Positions 43,213-52,416 of a stretch of DNA of 64,000 nucleotides are shown one piece after another (position 1 is the stretch's first letter; each line of letters opens with the position of its first letter). The notes beneath the pieces were generated by a model that had not been told where the DNA came from, ran no database searches, and saw only the letters and a list, made by a program, of their open reading frames with translations. The stretch is from Chryseobacterium gleum (GTDB taxonomy: Bacteria > Bacteroidota > Bacteroidia > Flavobacteriales_F > PHOS-HE28), in the NCBI GenBank assembly GCA_945872795.1, contig CAMCAZ010000003.1, forward strand, positions 47,989 through 111,988. The letters run 5' to 3'. The translations under genes and the position numbers were made by a program.

Positions 43213-44667
43213 TCAGGGCCGTCCTCCTTTCGGATGGGCCTTCAGCAGGCGGTCCAGATCGGCCTGCATGCGGTGGAAACGCTGATCGCGTTCGGCCACC
43301 ACGGAGCGGGGTCTCAGCGCAGTTTCCGGAAGCGCCGGATCACGCAGGAAGCCGACCACTTTCTCATTGCCAGGCAGCACCTCCATGCCGATGCAGACGG
43401 CGGATCCCGGTCGCGTGCCGTGCATGCGCCTGCGACCCAGGGCCATGACCATGAACTGTTGGCCGGCTCCGCTGGTGAACCGGTGCGCCATGGCCACGGG
43501 CTCCGCTGCATCGTTGGCATCCCGGGCCGTGAAGAGCTCCTCTTGAAGCCAATGGGCCACGGTATCGTTCAGCATCTCGATCTCCAAGGGATCCTGGCGC
43601 CGGTCCAGGAAGAGCACCTTCCGGGGGTCCACATGGCCGCTGCGTTCATCGTGATCGAAGCGCTGGAAGAACATGCGGGTGACGCCGAAGTGATGGGGCA
43701 GCAGGTTGGTGAGGCGGACCATGAAGGTCTCCGGCGATCCGCCGAAGCGGGTCAAGAGCGAGAGCAGCGCGGCGGGCTCGAAGGCATTGGACGCGAAGAA
43801 GTGCCGCATGCCATCCACCAGACGGGCCGCGGGCAAGAGCAGGGCCCCACCGAAATAGCTGGCCTTGCTGTTATTCAGCACGTGATCGAAGCTCTCGGCA
43901 CGTGGCCACGGGGTGACCAGGGCACGTTGACCGCTGAGCCCAAGGAAGGCGTAGCCCAGCTCCTTGGCGAACAGGAAGGCCCGTTGCTCTGGGGTCAGCA
44001 GGGTGTTCACCAGCAGCACCTTCCGGTCCGGGATGAACACGCTCCGGATGTGCCGAAGATGCGGGTAGGCCTCCAGGTCCGTGGCCTCGATGGTATAGCC
44101 GAACTCCTGCTGCAGCAGGCGGTATGAATCCCCGGCGCTCACCTCATCCTCTTCCTTCAGCCCATGGCCGGCGCGGAACCGCAGCACCTCCTGTTCGAGC
44201 TCCTCGAAATGGTTCTCGTAAAGCTCCTGGTAGGACCGCAGCGCAGCGAAGTAGAAATGCTCCTGCGTCATGTTGTACGTCGCCGCGATCCGGGACAGCG
44301 TGCTGATGAAGGCCGAGACCTTGGCCGGAGCATTGGCGATCAGCTCCACCAGTTTGCCCCGATCGATGCCGAAGAGGTCCAGCGGAACGTCCTGCAGGAA
44401 TCCGCTCTCCAACAGTTCACCCACGGGTGCCAGGTGCTTGTCCAGCTTCAGGGAGACCAGTTTGTCGAAGGTGGTATCCAGCGCCTTGGCCAGTGCCGCG
44501 ATCTTCTCGGCCTTGGGGTACTTGCGGCCCTTCTCGATCTCATTGAGGTAGGACACCGAGAGTCCGGTCAGCTTGCCCAGCTCCGCCAGGGACAGCGAAC
44601 GTGCCTGGCGCAGTCGGCGCAGCTTCAAGCCCAGAATGAGCCGGATATCTTCCTCGCGGATCTCCAT
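43213..44667 (-). CDS. XRE family regulator with IrrE/DUF2083-type C-terminal region (RamB/MccR-like)
   Basis: This 484-residue regulator has an N-terminal helix-turn-helix (LAELGKLTGLSVSYLNEIEK, about residues 20-45), a long middle region, and an ImmA/IrrE-like segment. The usual HExxH zinc site is replaced by KELGY (LFAKELGYAFLG), so peptidase activity is probably lost. Cys and short-chain acyl sensing are typical of related RamB, MccR and ScfR proteins, which control acetate, propionate and glyoxylate genes. It is divergent from acs across 92 bases. ATG 44667 is chosen over an upstream TTG. A TAGCTTGG box lies near 44685. Confidence 0.88.
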   Translation of the reverse strand: MEIREEDIRLILGLKLRRLRQARSLSLAELGKLTGLSVSYLNEIEKGRKYPKAEKIAALAKALDTTFDKLVSLKLDKHLAPVGELLESGFLQDVPLDLFGIDRGKLVELIANAPAKVSAFISTLSRIAATYNMTQEHFYFAALRSYQELYENHFEELEQEVLRFRAGHGLKEEDEVSAGDSYRLLQQEFGYTIEATDLEAYPHLRHIRSVFIPDRKVLLVNTLLTPEQRAFLFAKELGYAFLGLSGQRALVTPWPRAESFDHVLNNSKASYFGGALLLPAARLVDGMRHFFASNAFEPAALLSLLTRFGGSPETFMVRLTNLLPHHFGVTRMFFQRFDHDERSGHVDPRKVLFLDRRQDPLEIEMLNDTVAHWLQEELFTARDANDAAEPVAMAHRFTSGAGQQFMVMALGRRRMHGTRPGSAVCIGMEVLPGNEKVVGFLRDPALPETALRPRSVVAERDQRFHRMQADLDRLLKAHPKGGRP

Positions 44668-44759
44668 GAACAGGGCCAAGCTACGGGGAGTCGGGAGTTC
44701 ATGGATGCACCGCTATCGTTCATGCATGTTCAAGCTCCGTTTTCGCGAACTTCACCGCC

Positions 44760-46673
44760 ATGGCCCTGAAACGCATCCGTACCCAAGCCGAATACGACGC
44801 CAACTACGCCGAGAGCATCAAGGACCCCGTGGGGTTCTGGACCGCGCAGGCCGACACCTTCGAGTGGCACCGCAAGTGGGACACCGCCCTCGAATGGGAC
44901 TTCGAAGGCCCCAACGTGAAGTGGTTCGCGGGTGGGCAGCTCAACATCACGGAGAATTGCCTGGACCGCCACCTGAAGCAGCGCGGCAACAAGCTGGCCA
45001 TCATCTGGGAGCCGAACGACCCGCAGGAACGCTTTGTGCGCCTGACCTACCGCGAACTGCACGAGAAGGTGTGCCAGTACGCCAACGTGCTGAAGCGCAA
45101 CGGCGCGAAGAAGGGCGACCGCATCTGCATCTACATGCCCATGGTGCCCGAGCTGGTGATCGCCACGCTGGCCTGCGCGCGCATCGGCGCCATCCACAGT
45201 GTGGTGTTCTGCGGCTTCAGCGCACAGAGCCTGAGCGACCGCATCCAGGATGCACAGGCGAACATCGTACTCACGAGCGACGGCCTCAACCGCGGGCACA
45301 AGCAGATCCCCGTGAAACGCGTGGTGGACGAGGCGCTGGAGAATTGCCCCAGCGTGCAGAAGGTGATCGTGACCGAGCGCCTGGGCTGGGCCGTGAACAT
45401 GGTGGAAGGCCGCGATGTGTGGCTGCACGACGAACTGACGCATGTGGACAAGCATTGTCCGGCCGAAGTGATGGACGCCGAGGACCCGCTCTTCATCCTC
45501 TACACCAGCGGCAGCACCGGCAAACCCAAGGGCGTGGTGCATACCTGCGGCGGCTACATGGTGTACACGGACTACACCTTCCGCAACGTGTTCCAGTACG
45601 AGGAGAGCGACATCTACTGGTGTACGGCCGATGTGGGCTGGATCACCGGTCACAGCTACATCATCTACGGTCCGCTGCTGAACGGAGCCACCACATTGGT
45701 TTTCGAGGGCGTGCCCACCTTCCCCGATGCGGGCCGCTTCTGGCAGGTGATCGACAAGCACGGCGTGAACATCTTCTATACGGCCCCCACGGCGATCCGG
45801 AGCTTGATGGCCGCCGGTCTGGACCACGTCCTCGCCTACTCGCTCGACAGTTTGAAAGTGATCGGCAGCGTGGGCGAGCCCATCAACGAAGAGGCGTGGA
45901 ACTGGTACAAGATCCACGTCGGCAAGGACCGCTGTCCGGTGGTGGATACGTGGTGGCAGACCGAGACCGGCGGCATATTGATCAGCACCATGGCGGGGGT
46001 GAACGACGAGAAACCCGCACATGCCGCATGGCCGCTGCCCGGTGTGCAGCCCGTGCTGCTGACACCCGAGGGCACCGAGATCACCGAGAACGAGGTGGAG
46101 GGCCTGCTGTGCATGAAGTTCCCGTGGCCCGGCATCCTGCGCACCACCTGGGGCGACCACGAGCGCTGCCGCCAGACCTACTTCAGCAGCTACAAGGGCT
46201 ACTACTTCACCGGCGATGGCGCCAAGCGCGATGCCGATGGCCGCTACCGCATCATCGGTCGCGTGGACGATGTGATCAACGTGAGCGGCCACCGCTTCGG
46301 CACGGCCGAGATCGAGAACGCCATCAACCAGGCCAAGGGCGTGGTGGAGAGCGCCGTGGTGGGCTACCCGCACGACATCAAGGGCCAGGGCATCTACGCC
46401 TACGTGGTCTGCGGAACGCCCATCCCCGCCGACGATGCGCAGGCCATGGAGAACATGCGCGGCGAGATCCTGGAGGCCGTGGTGGCCGGCATCGGCCGCA
46501 TTGCCAAGCCGGACAAGATCCAGTTCGTGAGCGGCCTGCCGAAGACACGCAGCGGGAAGATCATGCGGCGCATCCTAAGGAAGGTGGCGGAGAATGAGCT
46601 GGGTAGTTTGGGGGATACCTCTACGTTGTTGGACCCAGCGGTGGTGGAGGAGATCACGGCGGGGCGGGTATGA
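44760..46673 (+). CDS. acs: Acetyl-CoA synthetase
   Basis: This 637-residue adenylate-forming ligase converts acetate, ATP and CoA to acetyl-CoA. The N-terminal ACAS_N segment is present, the P-loop YTSGSTGKPKG spans residues 247-257, and the adenylation-domain WWQTETGG follows near 397. Close to the end is TRSGKIMRRILRK with catalytic Lys near 600, the acetylation target in Acs enzymes. It is divergent from the XRE/IrrE-like regulator, which probably controls it. The start ATG 44760 fits the family. Confidence 0.96.
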   Translation: MALKRIRTQAEYDANYAESIKDPVGFWTAQADTFEWHRKWDTALEWDFEGPNVKWFAGGQLNITENCLDRHLKQRGNKLAIIWEPNDPQERFVRLTYRELHEKVCQYANVLKRNGAKKGDRICIYMPMVPELVIATLACARIGAIHSVVFCGFSAQSLSDRIQDAQANIVLTSDGLNRGHKQIPVKRVVDEALENCPSVQKVIVTERLGWAVNMVEGRDVWLHDELTHVDKHCPAEVMDAEDPLFILYTSGSTGKPKGVVHTCGGYMVYTDYTFRNVFQYEESDIYWCTADVGWITGHSYIIYGPLLNGATTLVFEGVPTFPDAGRFWQVIDKHGVNIFYTAPTAIRSLMAAGLDHVLAYSLDSLKVIGSVGEPINEEAWNWYKIHVGKDRCPVVDTWWQTETGGILISTMAGVNDEKPAHAAWPLPGVQPVLLTPEGTEITENEVEGLLCMKFPWPGILRTTWGDHERCRQTYFSSYKGYYFTGDGAKRDADGRYRIIGRVDDVINVSGHRFGTAEIENAINQAKGVVESAVVGYPHDIKGQGIYAYVVCGTPIPADDAQAMENMRGEILEAVVAGIGRIAKPDKIQFVSGLPKTRSGKIMRRILRKVAENELGSLGDTSTLLDPAVVEEITAGRV

Positions 46674-47015
46674 ATGTTGGATGCTTAACAAGCCAACAAC
46701 GTTGATACCCTGCGGCTTACTGTCTAAACGACCAGACTACTCTGCACAAGCTGTTCTGTAGAAATGAGGGAACCGAATCTGGCGGAGTAAAGCCCCCCCT
46801 CAATTTGAGGTGGTATGTACATATCGTACAGTGGCTGTATGGGGTCAGCATCGCCCCGCAGCACCTCCCTCACCCCCACCTCCTCCTTCACCTTCCGGAA
46901 GTGGGCACCACGGTGATCTCTCTGGCCGTGCCATGATGCGCGTCATTACAGGGGATTTCCTTTCGCCATATCTTTACTTAGAGGACTATTACTCAATAAT
47001 AACGACCATAACCCC
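46674..47015. other. 342-base gap before the histidine kinase, no gene seen
   Basis: No family-like ORF is present. TATCTTTA at 46969-46976 is a weak -7 candidate for the kinase gene. A short inverted motif, GTACATATCGTAC, is near 46818. Confidence 0.4.
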
Positions 47016-50000
47016 ATGGCGACCAGTGGACCGACGCCCCCACCCACTGCTTCCAGATCGGAAGCGCAACGGCTTGCGGCCATCGATGAGTTCCAATTGT
47101 TCTCCATCACAGGTGATCCGCAGCTCGATAATGTTGTGAAGTTGGCGGCTTCCATCTGCGGTTGCCCCATCGCAATGGTCACCGTCGTGGGGGAGAAGGA
47201 ACAACGGTTCATCGCCCGAACAGGCATTGACCGCACAGGCACCCCGCGGGAGGTCTCGTTCTGTCACCACGCCATCATGAACGATGGGCTTTACGAGGTG
47301 CCCGATGCCACGGTCACCGATCAGTTCAAGGAGAACCCCTTGGTCACCGGTGACCCACACATCAAATTCTATGCGGCCATCCCCATCGATATGGGAAACG
47401 ACCTGCGTGTGGGCACCTTATGCGTACTCGACCACGAGCCGCACAAACTGAGCGAAGCACAAGCAGAGCAACTGGCCATACTGGGCCGTGTGGCCAAAGA
47501 GACATTACACCGCCGGAAAAAGCACCTTGAGCATGAACGTTCGCAACAGATGCTGGAGGTGCTCAAGGAGGTGAATGAGGAATTCATCAATAACAAGGAG
47601 GATACCCGGGTAATGTTCGATCGGATACTATCGAAGATGCTTGAGGTGAGCCGCAGTGAGTATGGCTTCATCGGCGAAGTACTGATGCGGGATGGGGCGT
47701 CCTACCTGAAAACCCACGCGATCACGAACATCGCGTGGAACGAGGAGACACGGGCGTTCTATGACAAGCATGCGCCGCAGGGACTGGAGTTTACGAACCT
47801 GCGCTCCCTGTTCGGTCATACGCTGGTGACCGGTGAGCCGGTGATCGCGAACGACCCCGCTCATGATGATCGGCGCGGCGGCCTCCCTCCGGGGCATCCT
47901 GCCATGAACCACTACCTGGGTATCCCGATCAAGGATAAGCAGGGTGCGCTCATCGGAATGGCCGGCTTGGCGAACAAGGTCGGTGGTTACGCCCAGGAGG
48001 ATATCACCTTCCTGAGCCCGATATTGTCCACCATCGCGACCATGATCATGGCCCTACGGGCAGAGCGTGCCCGACATGCGTCCGAGGCACAGGCCCGCGA
48101 TATCGCCGAACGCCTGAAACAGGCGCAGAACGTGGCCCACATGGGTGATTGGGAGTACCTGGTGGAAGGGCGGCGGTTGCGCTGGTCGGATGAGCTGTAT
48201 GCCATCTATGAGCTCCCGAGAGCAGAGGAGTCCGAGCTGTCCGACCTGTTCTTGACCGTGGTACATCCGGATGATGCGGCCCAGGTAAGGTCGGCCAGTG
48301 AACTGGTCCTATCCGAGGGGCGCCCGGTCGATCTCGAGTATCGGGTCCAGATGAAGGATGGACGGGTGAAGACGTTGATGGCGTACCGGGTACCCGTATT
48401 CAATGAGGAGGGTGCTGTGATCGGTGTGCGCGGCACGGATCAGGACATTACCGTTCGCCGCAGGAGCGAGACCATGCTGCTGCGCTATTTCGATGTTTCC
48501 AGCGAGTACCTGTGCATCATCGATGACGAAGGTCGGTTCGCCAAGGCAGGCGGCACGCTTGCCAACGTGCTCGGACGTACCCCATCCACACTGGTGGGCT
48601 CGTCCTTTCTCCCGATGATCGTAGCGGAAGATCAAGGGGCGATCATTGCCGCATTGAGCGAGCTGCGTTCCGGAGCCCCACGCGTGCAGTTCAGGGGCCG
48701 GCTGCAGAGCCCTGCCGGTGACCAGAAGGAAGTGGAATGGGTGGCCTCCATCGATCCATCGACCACCATGGTCTATGCCACGGGGAACGATGTGTCCATG
48801 AAGGAGAAACTGGAAGAGGCCATCTGGAAAACACAGGTCGAAGCCGAGAAGGCACGTGCCAAGGATGTCTTCATGGCCAACATGAGCCACGAGATCCGCA
48901 CACCGCTCAATGCGATCATCGGGTTCACCGACCTGCTGGGCCAGACCACCCTGTCCGACGCACAATCCAAGCACGTGGAGGTCATTTCCACGGCATCGCG
49001 TAACCTGAGCGTGATCATCAACGACATCCTGGACCTGGCCAAACTGGACGGGGGCAAACTGGATCTGGAGCGCAAGCCGGTGAGCATTGAGGAAACGGTG
49101 AAGCAGGTGGTGAACATGCACACCGAGCGGGCCCGCGCCAAAGGGCTGAAACTGCTGTTCACCATGGACCAGGGGTTGCCGGCCATGATCATGGCTGACC
49201 AGACCCGGTTATCCCAGATCCTTATCAACCTCGTCGCCAATGCACTGAAGTTCACCGAGAAAGGATATGTGCGTGTGGACGTGCTCGAACTTCAGCGGGA
49301 CAGTACATCGGTCGGTATCCGCTTCGTGGTCAGCGATACGGGGATCGGTATCGACCCATCCAAGCTGAACATGATCTTCGACCGGTTCACGCAGGCGGAG
49401 AGCTATACGACCAGGATCTATGGCGGTACGGGGCTCGGCCTCAACATCGTGCAGTCCCTGGTGGAGCTCTATGGCGGTGAGCTGTCCGTGGAGAGCACCC
49501 CGGGGAAAGGTTCCTCATTCGCCTTCGAGATCATGTTCCCGATCTGCGGGGTTGACGCGGTTGTAAAGCCCGCAAAAACGATCCTGTCCAAGGATGGGGA
49601 TGCCTTGAAGGGGCTTCACATCATGCTGGTGGAGGACAATGAACATAACCAGATCTTGGCCCGGACCTACCTGGAGCGCAACGGGGCCTTGGTGGATATC
49701 GTGGGCAATGGCATGATGGCCATCCAGCACCTGCACTCCGCCAAGCCCGACCTCATCCTGATGGACATCCAGATGCCTGTGATGGACGGCATCCAGACCA
49801 CGGAGGTGATGCGGAAGGATATCGGTACCAAGGTGCCGATCGTGGCCTGCTCAGCGCATGCCCTTGCCTCCGAGAAGCAGCGCTGTTTAAGTGTGGGCAT
49901 GAACGACTACCTCACCAAACCCTATAGCGAGCGCGGGTTGGTCGACATCATCCTGCAGAATGTGAAGTCCAACGGAGCAAGCGCAGGCGCCGCCACAGGT

Positions 50001-50318
50001 TCCGGGGCACCCTCCTGGTTCGAAGAGCTGAAGGAGGACATCGGTGTGGAAGCCGCAGAGAAGATGCGGATGACCTTGCACCGGAGCCTGGACCGATGGC
50101 ATGCGTTGCTGACCAAGGACCTGGACGGGAGGGATGTCGCAGAGCTTCTCATCACAACGCACAACATGGCGGGAAGCCTGGGTGCCGTGCGTCTTACGGA
50201 GGCGCGTCAGCTGGCCAAGGAATGCGAGCTCGCCTGCGACAGCGGGGATGCTGAGAAAGCGCTGAAGCTTGGAGCGGAGTTACTGAGCTGGGTGGAGGGC
50301 ATGAAGCAACGGATGTGA
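47016..50318 (+). CDS. Hybrid sensor histidine kinase: GAF, GAF, PAS, PAS, HisKA, HATPase, REC, HPt
   Basis: This 1100-residue cytoplasmic signalling protein contains GAF1 (about 20-165), GAF2 (about 190-345), PAS1 (about 370-475) and PAS2 (about 485-600). The HisKA domain has phospho-acceptor His625 in NMSHEIRTPLNA, followed by a HATPase domain with DTGIGID and GGTGLGLNI. A receiver domain carries Asp917 (LILMDIQMP), and a C-terminal HPt has His1049 in THNMAGSLGA. No membrane segment is seen, so it senses internal signals. The HPt would pass phosphate to a response regulator outside this window. There is no partner next to it. Confidence 0.94.
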   Translation: MATSGPTPPPTASRSEAQRLAAIDEFQLFSITGDPQLDNVVKLAASICGCPIAMVTVVGEKEQRFIARTGIDRTGTPREVSFCHHAIMNDGLYEVPDATVTDQFKENPLVTGDPHIKFYAAIPIDMGNDLRVGTLCVLDHEPHKLSEAQAEQLAILGRVAKETLHRRKKHLEHERSQQMLEVLKEVNEEFINNKEDTRVMFDRILSKMLEVSRSEYGFIGEVLMRDGASYLKTHAITNIAWNEETRAFYDKHAPQGLEFTNLRSLFGHTLVTGEPVIANDPAHDDRRGGLPPGHPAMNHYLGIPIKDKQGALIGMAGLANKVGGYAQEDITFLSPILSTIATMIMALRAERARHASEAQARDIAERLKQAQNVAHMGDWEYLVEGRRLRWSDELYAIYELPRAEESELSDLFLTVVHPDDAAQVRSASELVLSEGRPVDLEYRVQMKDGRVKTLMAYRVPVFNEEGAVIGVRGTDQDITVRRRSETMLLRYFDVSSEYLCIIDDEGRFAKAGGTLANVLGRTPSTLVGSSFLPMIVAEDQGAIIAALSELRSGAPRVQFRGRLQSPAGDQKEVEWVASIDPSTTMVYATGNDVSMKEKLEEAIWKTQVEAEKARAKDVFMANMSHEIRTPLNAIIGFTDLLGQTTLSDAQSKHVEVISTASRNLSVIINDILDLAKLDGGKLDLERKPVSIEETVKQVVNMHTERARAKGLKLLFTMDQGLPAMIMADQTRLSQILINLVANALKFTEKGYVRVDVLELQRDSTSVGIRFVVSDTGIGIDPSKLNMIFDRFTQAESYTTRIYGGTGLGLNIVQSLVELYGGELSVESTPGKGSSFAFEIMFPICGVDAVVKPAKTILSKDGDALKGLHIMLVEDNEHNQILARTYLERNGALVDIVGNGMMAIQHLHSAKPDLILMDIQMPVMDGIQTTEVMRKDIGTKVPIVACSAHALASEKQRCLSVGMNDYLTKPYSERGLVDIILQNVKSNGASAGAATGSGAPSWFEELKEDIGVEAAEKMRMTLHRSLDRWHALLTKDLDGRDVAELLITTHNMAGSLGAVRLTEARQLAKECELACDSGDAEKALKLGAELLSWVEGMKQRM

Positions 50319-50404
50319 GGTGCCGGTCTGGGATCGGCTCTTTTGAAGCGAGCGATGAGGATCTGACGACCGATATGCATCGGACCAGACCATGCCCTGA
50401 GCAG

Positions 50405-50647
50405 GCACCACGTGAACTCCTTCCCGTCCTCGGCCGGCGAGTGCAACTGTCCGATCTTATCGGACAGTTCACTTCCCTCGCGCATGAGCTTGGTCTTCAG
50501 GTCGTTCCAGTACTTGCGCGGGCGGTCATTGCCGGTAAGCACACTGATGACGTCGATGATCGAGAAGTACCACTTCTCCTGTTGGGCGTCCCATACGGTA
50601 GGTACTTGCTTCTCCTCGAAGACCTGGCTGGCAGCTTGCTTGGTCAT
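50405..50647 (-). pseudogene. Truncated BRO-N (BRO family) gene remnant
   Basis: The minus strand from ATG 50647 reads a BRO-N-type domain with WYFSIIDVISVLTG and YWNDLKTKLMREG, similar to phage-type antirepressor and DinD-like proteins. The similarity ends near 50405 (DGKEFTW), and the frame then runs on into sequence antisense to the histidine kinase. Full family members continue for about 150 further residues, so the 3' part is missing. It probably is a remnant from a mobile element. Confidence 0.75.
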
Positions 50648-50805
50648 GGGGAGAGGATGTCCAAGGTAGGGAGCAGGGACGTGGTTGGAGGAGATCATTG
50701 AGGGAGAGCTCAACCAAGGACCATGAGGAGAATATCTTGTTCGAACCTTGCACCGAAAGGCGCGTTCTTTGACCACGCGAGTGACCGCTACCTTCCCCTC
50801 CCCCC

Positions 50806-52221
50806 ATGAAGATCCTCCTCACCGGTGCCAACGGCTACATCGGCAAGCGGCTGTTGCCGGCCTTGTTGGCTGAAGGCCACCACGTGGTGTGTGCGGTGCG
50901 CGACCGCAGCCGCTTTCAAGTTCCGGAGGGCATGGCGGACCGCGTGCAGGTGGTGGAGCTGGACCTGCTCGACCCCGCCTCCTTGCAGAACGTCCCGGCC
51001 GACATCGATGGGGCCTACTACCTCGTGCATTCCATGTCGTCCTCCACGGATTACGGGACCTTGGAACAGCGTTCCGCCGTGAATTTCCGGGAGGCCATGC
51101 GCCGGACGCAGGTGAAGCATGTGGTCTACCTCAGCGGCATCATCAACGAGACGGCGCTCTCCGAGCACCTCGAATCGCGCAAGGTGGTGGAGGAAGAGCT
51201 GGGCAAGGGCGGCTATCATTTCACCACGTTGCGGGCCAGCATCATCATCGGGTCGGGCAGTGCCTCGTTCGAGATCATCCGCGACCTGGTGGAGAAGCTA
51301 CCCGTGATGATCGCGCCCAAGTGGCTGAACACCCGCTCGCAGCCCATCGGCATCACGGACGTGATCACCTTCCTGACGCGCACGCTCTTCCACGAAGGCA
51401 CCTACGACCGCAGCTTCGACATCGGTGGTCCGGACGTGCTCACCTACAAGGAGATCCTGCAAGGCTTCGCGCGGGTCCGGGGCCTCAAACGCTGGATCGG
51501 CGTGGTGCCGGTGATGACACCCAAGCTCTCCTCCTACTGGCTCTACTTCATCACGTCGACCTCCTACAAGCTCGCCACGGCCCTGGTACACAGCATGAAG
51601 GTGGAAGTGGTGTGCCGCAACAACGACCTGGCCGAGCTTCTGCACATCACCCCGCTGCCCTACGAAGAGGCCCTGCGCCGCACCTTCTCGGCGATCGGCG
51701 ATGCACGCATCCCTTCCAGTTGGACGGATTCGCTGGTGAGTGGCCGCTTCGAAGGCAACCTCACGTCGTTCCTGGAGGTGCCCACGTTCGGGTGCCTGTC
51801 CGATAAGCGCACGGTGAAGGTGAAGGACCGCAACACCAGCATCGACCGCATCTGGGCCATTGGTGGAAGGACCGGCTGGTACTACGCCGATGCACTGTGG
51901 AAGATCCGCGGCTTCATGGACAAGCTTATGGGCGGTGTGGGCCTGCGTCGTGGTCGCACCCACCCCACGCGCATTGCGGCTGGCGAGTCCATCGACTTCT
52001 GGCGCGTGCTGCACGCCGATCACTCCGAAGGCCGCCTGCTGCTCTTCGCCGAGATGACCTTGCCGGGCGAGGCTTGGCTGGAGTTCAAAGTGGTGGGCGA
52101 CACCCTGCACCAGACGGCCACCTTCAGGCCGAAAGGTCTTTGGGGACGGATCTATTGGTACAGCGTGGCACCCTTGCACGAATTGGTGTTCGGGGGGATG
52201 GCGAGGGCCATTGCCGAATAG
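50806..52221 (+). CDS. NAD(P)-binding protein with DUF2867 C-terminal domain
   Basis: This 471-residue protein has an NmrA/extended-SDR N-terminal domain, starting MKILLTGANGYIGKRLL, and the NAD(P)-associated YLSGIINE and DVITFL regions. The C-terminal DUF2867 part (about 330-471) has a SRPBCC-like pattern with SIDRIWAIGGRTGWYYADALW and WGRIYWYSVAPLHELVF. The same fusion is known in YbjT-like proteins. Catalytic Tyr-Lys pair is not clear, so enzyme activity is uncertain. A TACCTTCC box lies 10 bases before the start. A hairpin follows at 52336. Confidence 0.88.
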   Translation: MKILLTGANGYIGKRLLPALLAEGHHVVCAVRDRSRFQVPEGMADRVQVVELDLLDPASLQNVPADIDGAYYLVHSMSSSTDYGTLEQRSAVNFREAMRRTQVKHVVYLSGIINETALSEHLESRKVVEEELGKGGYHFTTLRASIIIGSGSASFEIIRDLVEKLPVMIAPKWLNTRSQPIGITDVITFLTRTLFHEGTYDRSFDIGGPDVLTYKEILQGFARVRGLKRWIGVVPVMTPKLSSYWLYFITSTSYKLATALVHSMKVEVVCRNNDLAELLHITPLPYEEALRRTFSAIGDARIPSSWTDSLVSGRFEGNLTSFLEVPTFGCLSDKRTVKVKDRNTSIDRIWAIGGRTGWYYADALWKIRGFMDKLMGGVGLRRGRTHPTRIAAGESIDFWRVLHADHSEGRLLLFAEMTLPGEAWLEFKVVGDTLHQTATFRPKGLWGRIYWYSVAPLHELVFGGMARAIAE

Positions 52222-52335
52222 ACCTGCTCACCAACGCGACGCGCCCTGACAGACCCCGCGTACTGTGGGCTGCGTTCTTCCGGCGGAAGGACACCGACCC
52301 CGCACTGGACCAGCTATCTGCCGACCACTAACGAA

Positions 52336-52371
52336 GAGCGGGCACCGGGGCGTTCACCCCAACGCCCGCTC
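52336..52371. terminator. Hairpin between convergent units
   Basis: GAGCGGGC / GCCCGCTC encloses CGGGGCG / GTTCACCCC-type partial pairing. It lies between the stop at 52221 and the stop of the minus-strand gene at 52417. No T-run. Confidence 0.5.
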
Positions 52372-52416
52372 CCACCCTCACCATCGGCACTTGCCAAGGT
52401 GGGCCCTCTGTTGGTT

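Noticed and set aside
44573..46597. Plus-strand ORF of 674 codons
   Set aside because: It is an Arg/Pro/His-rich out-of-frame reading of acs; the acs frame has all family motifs.
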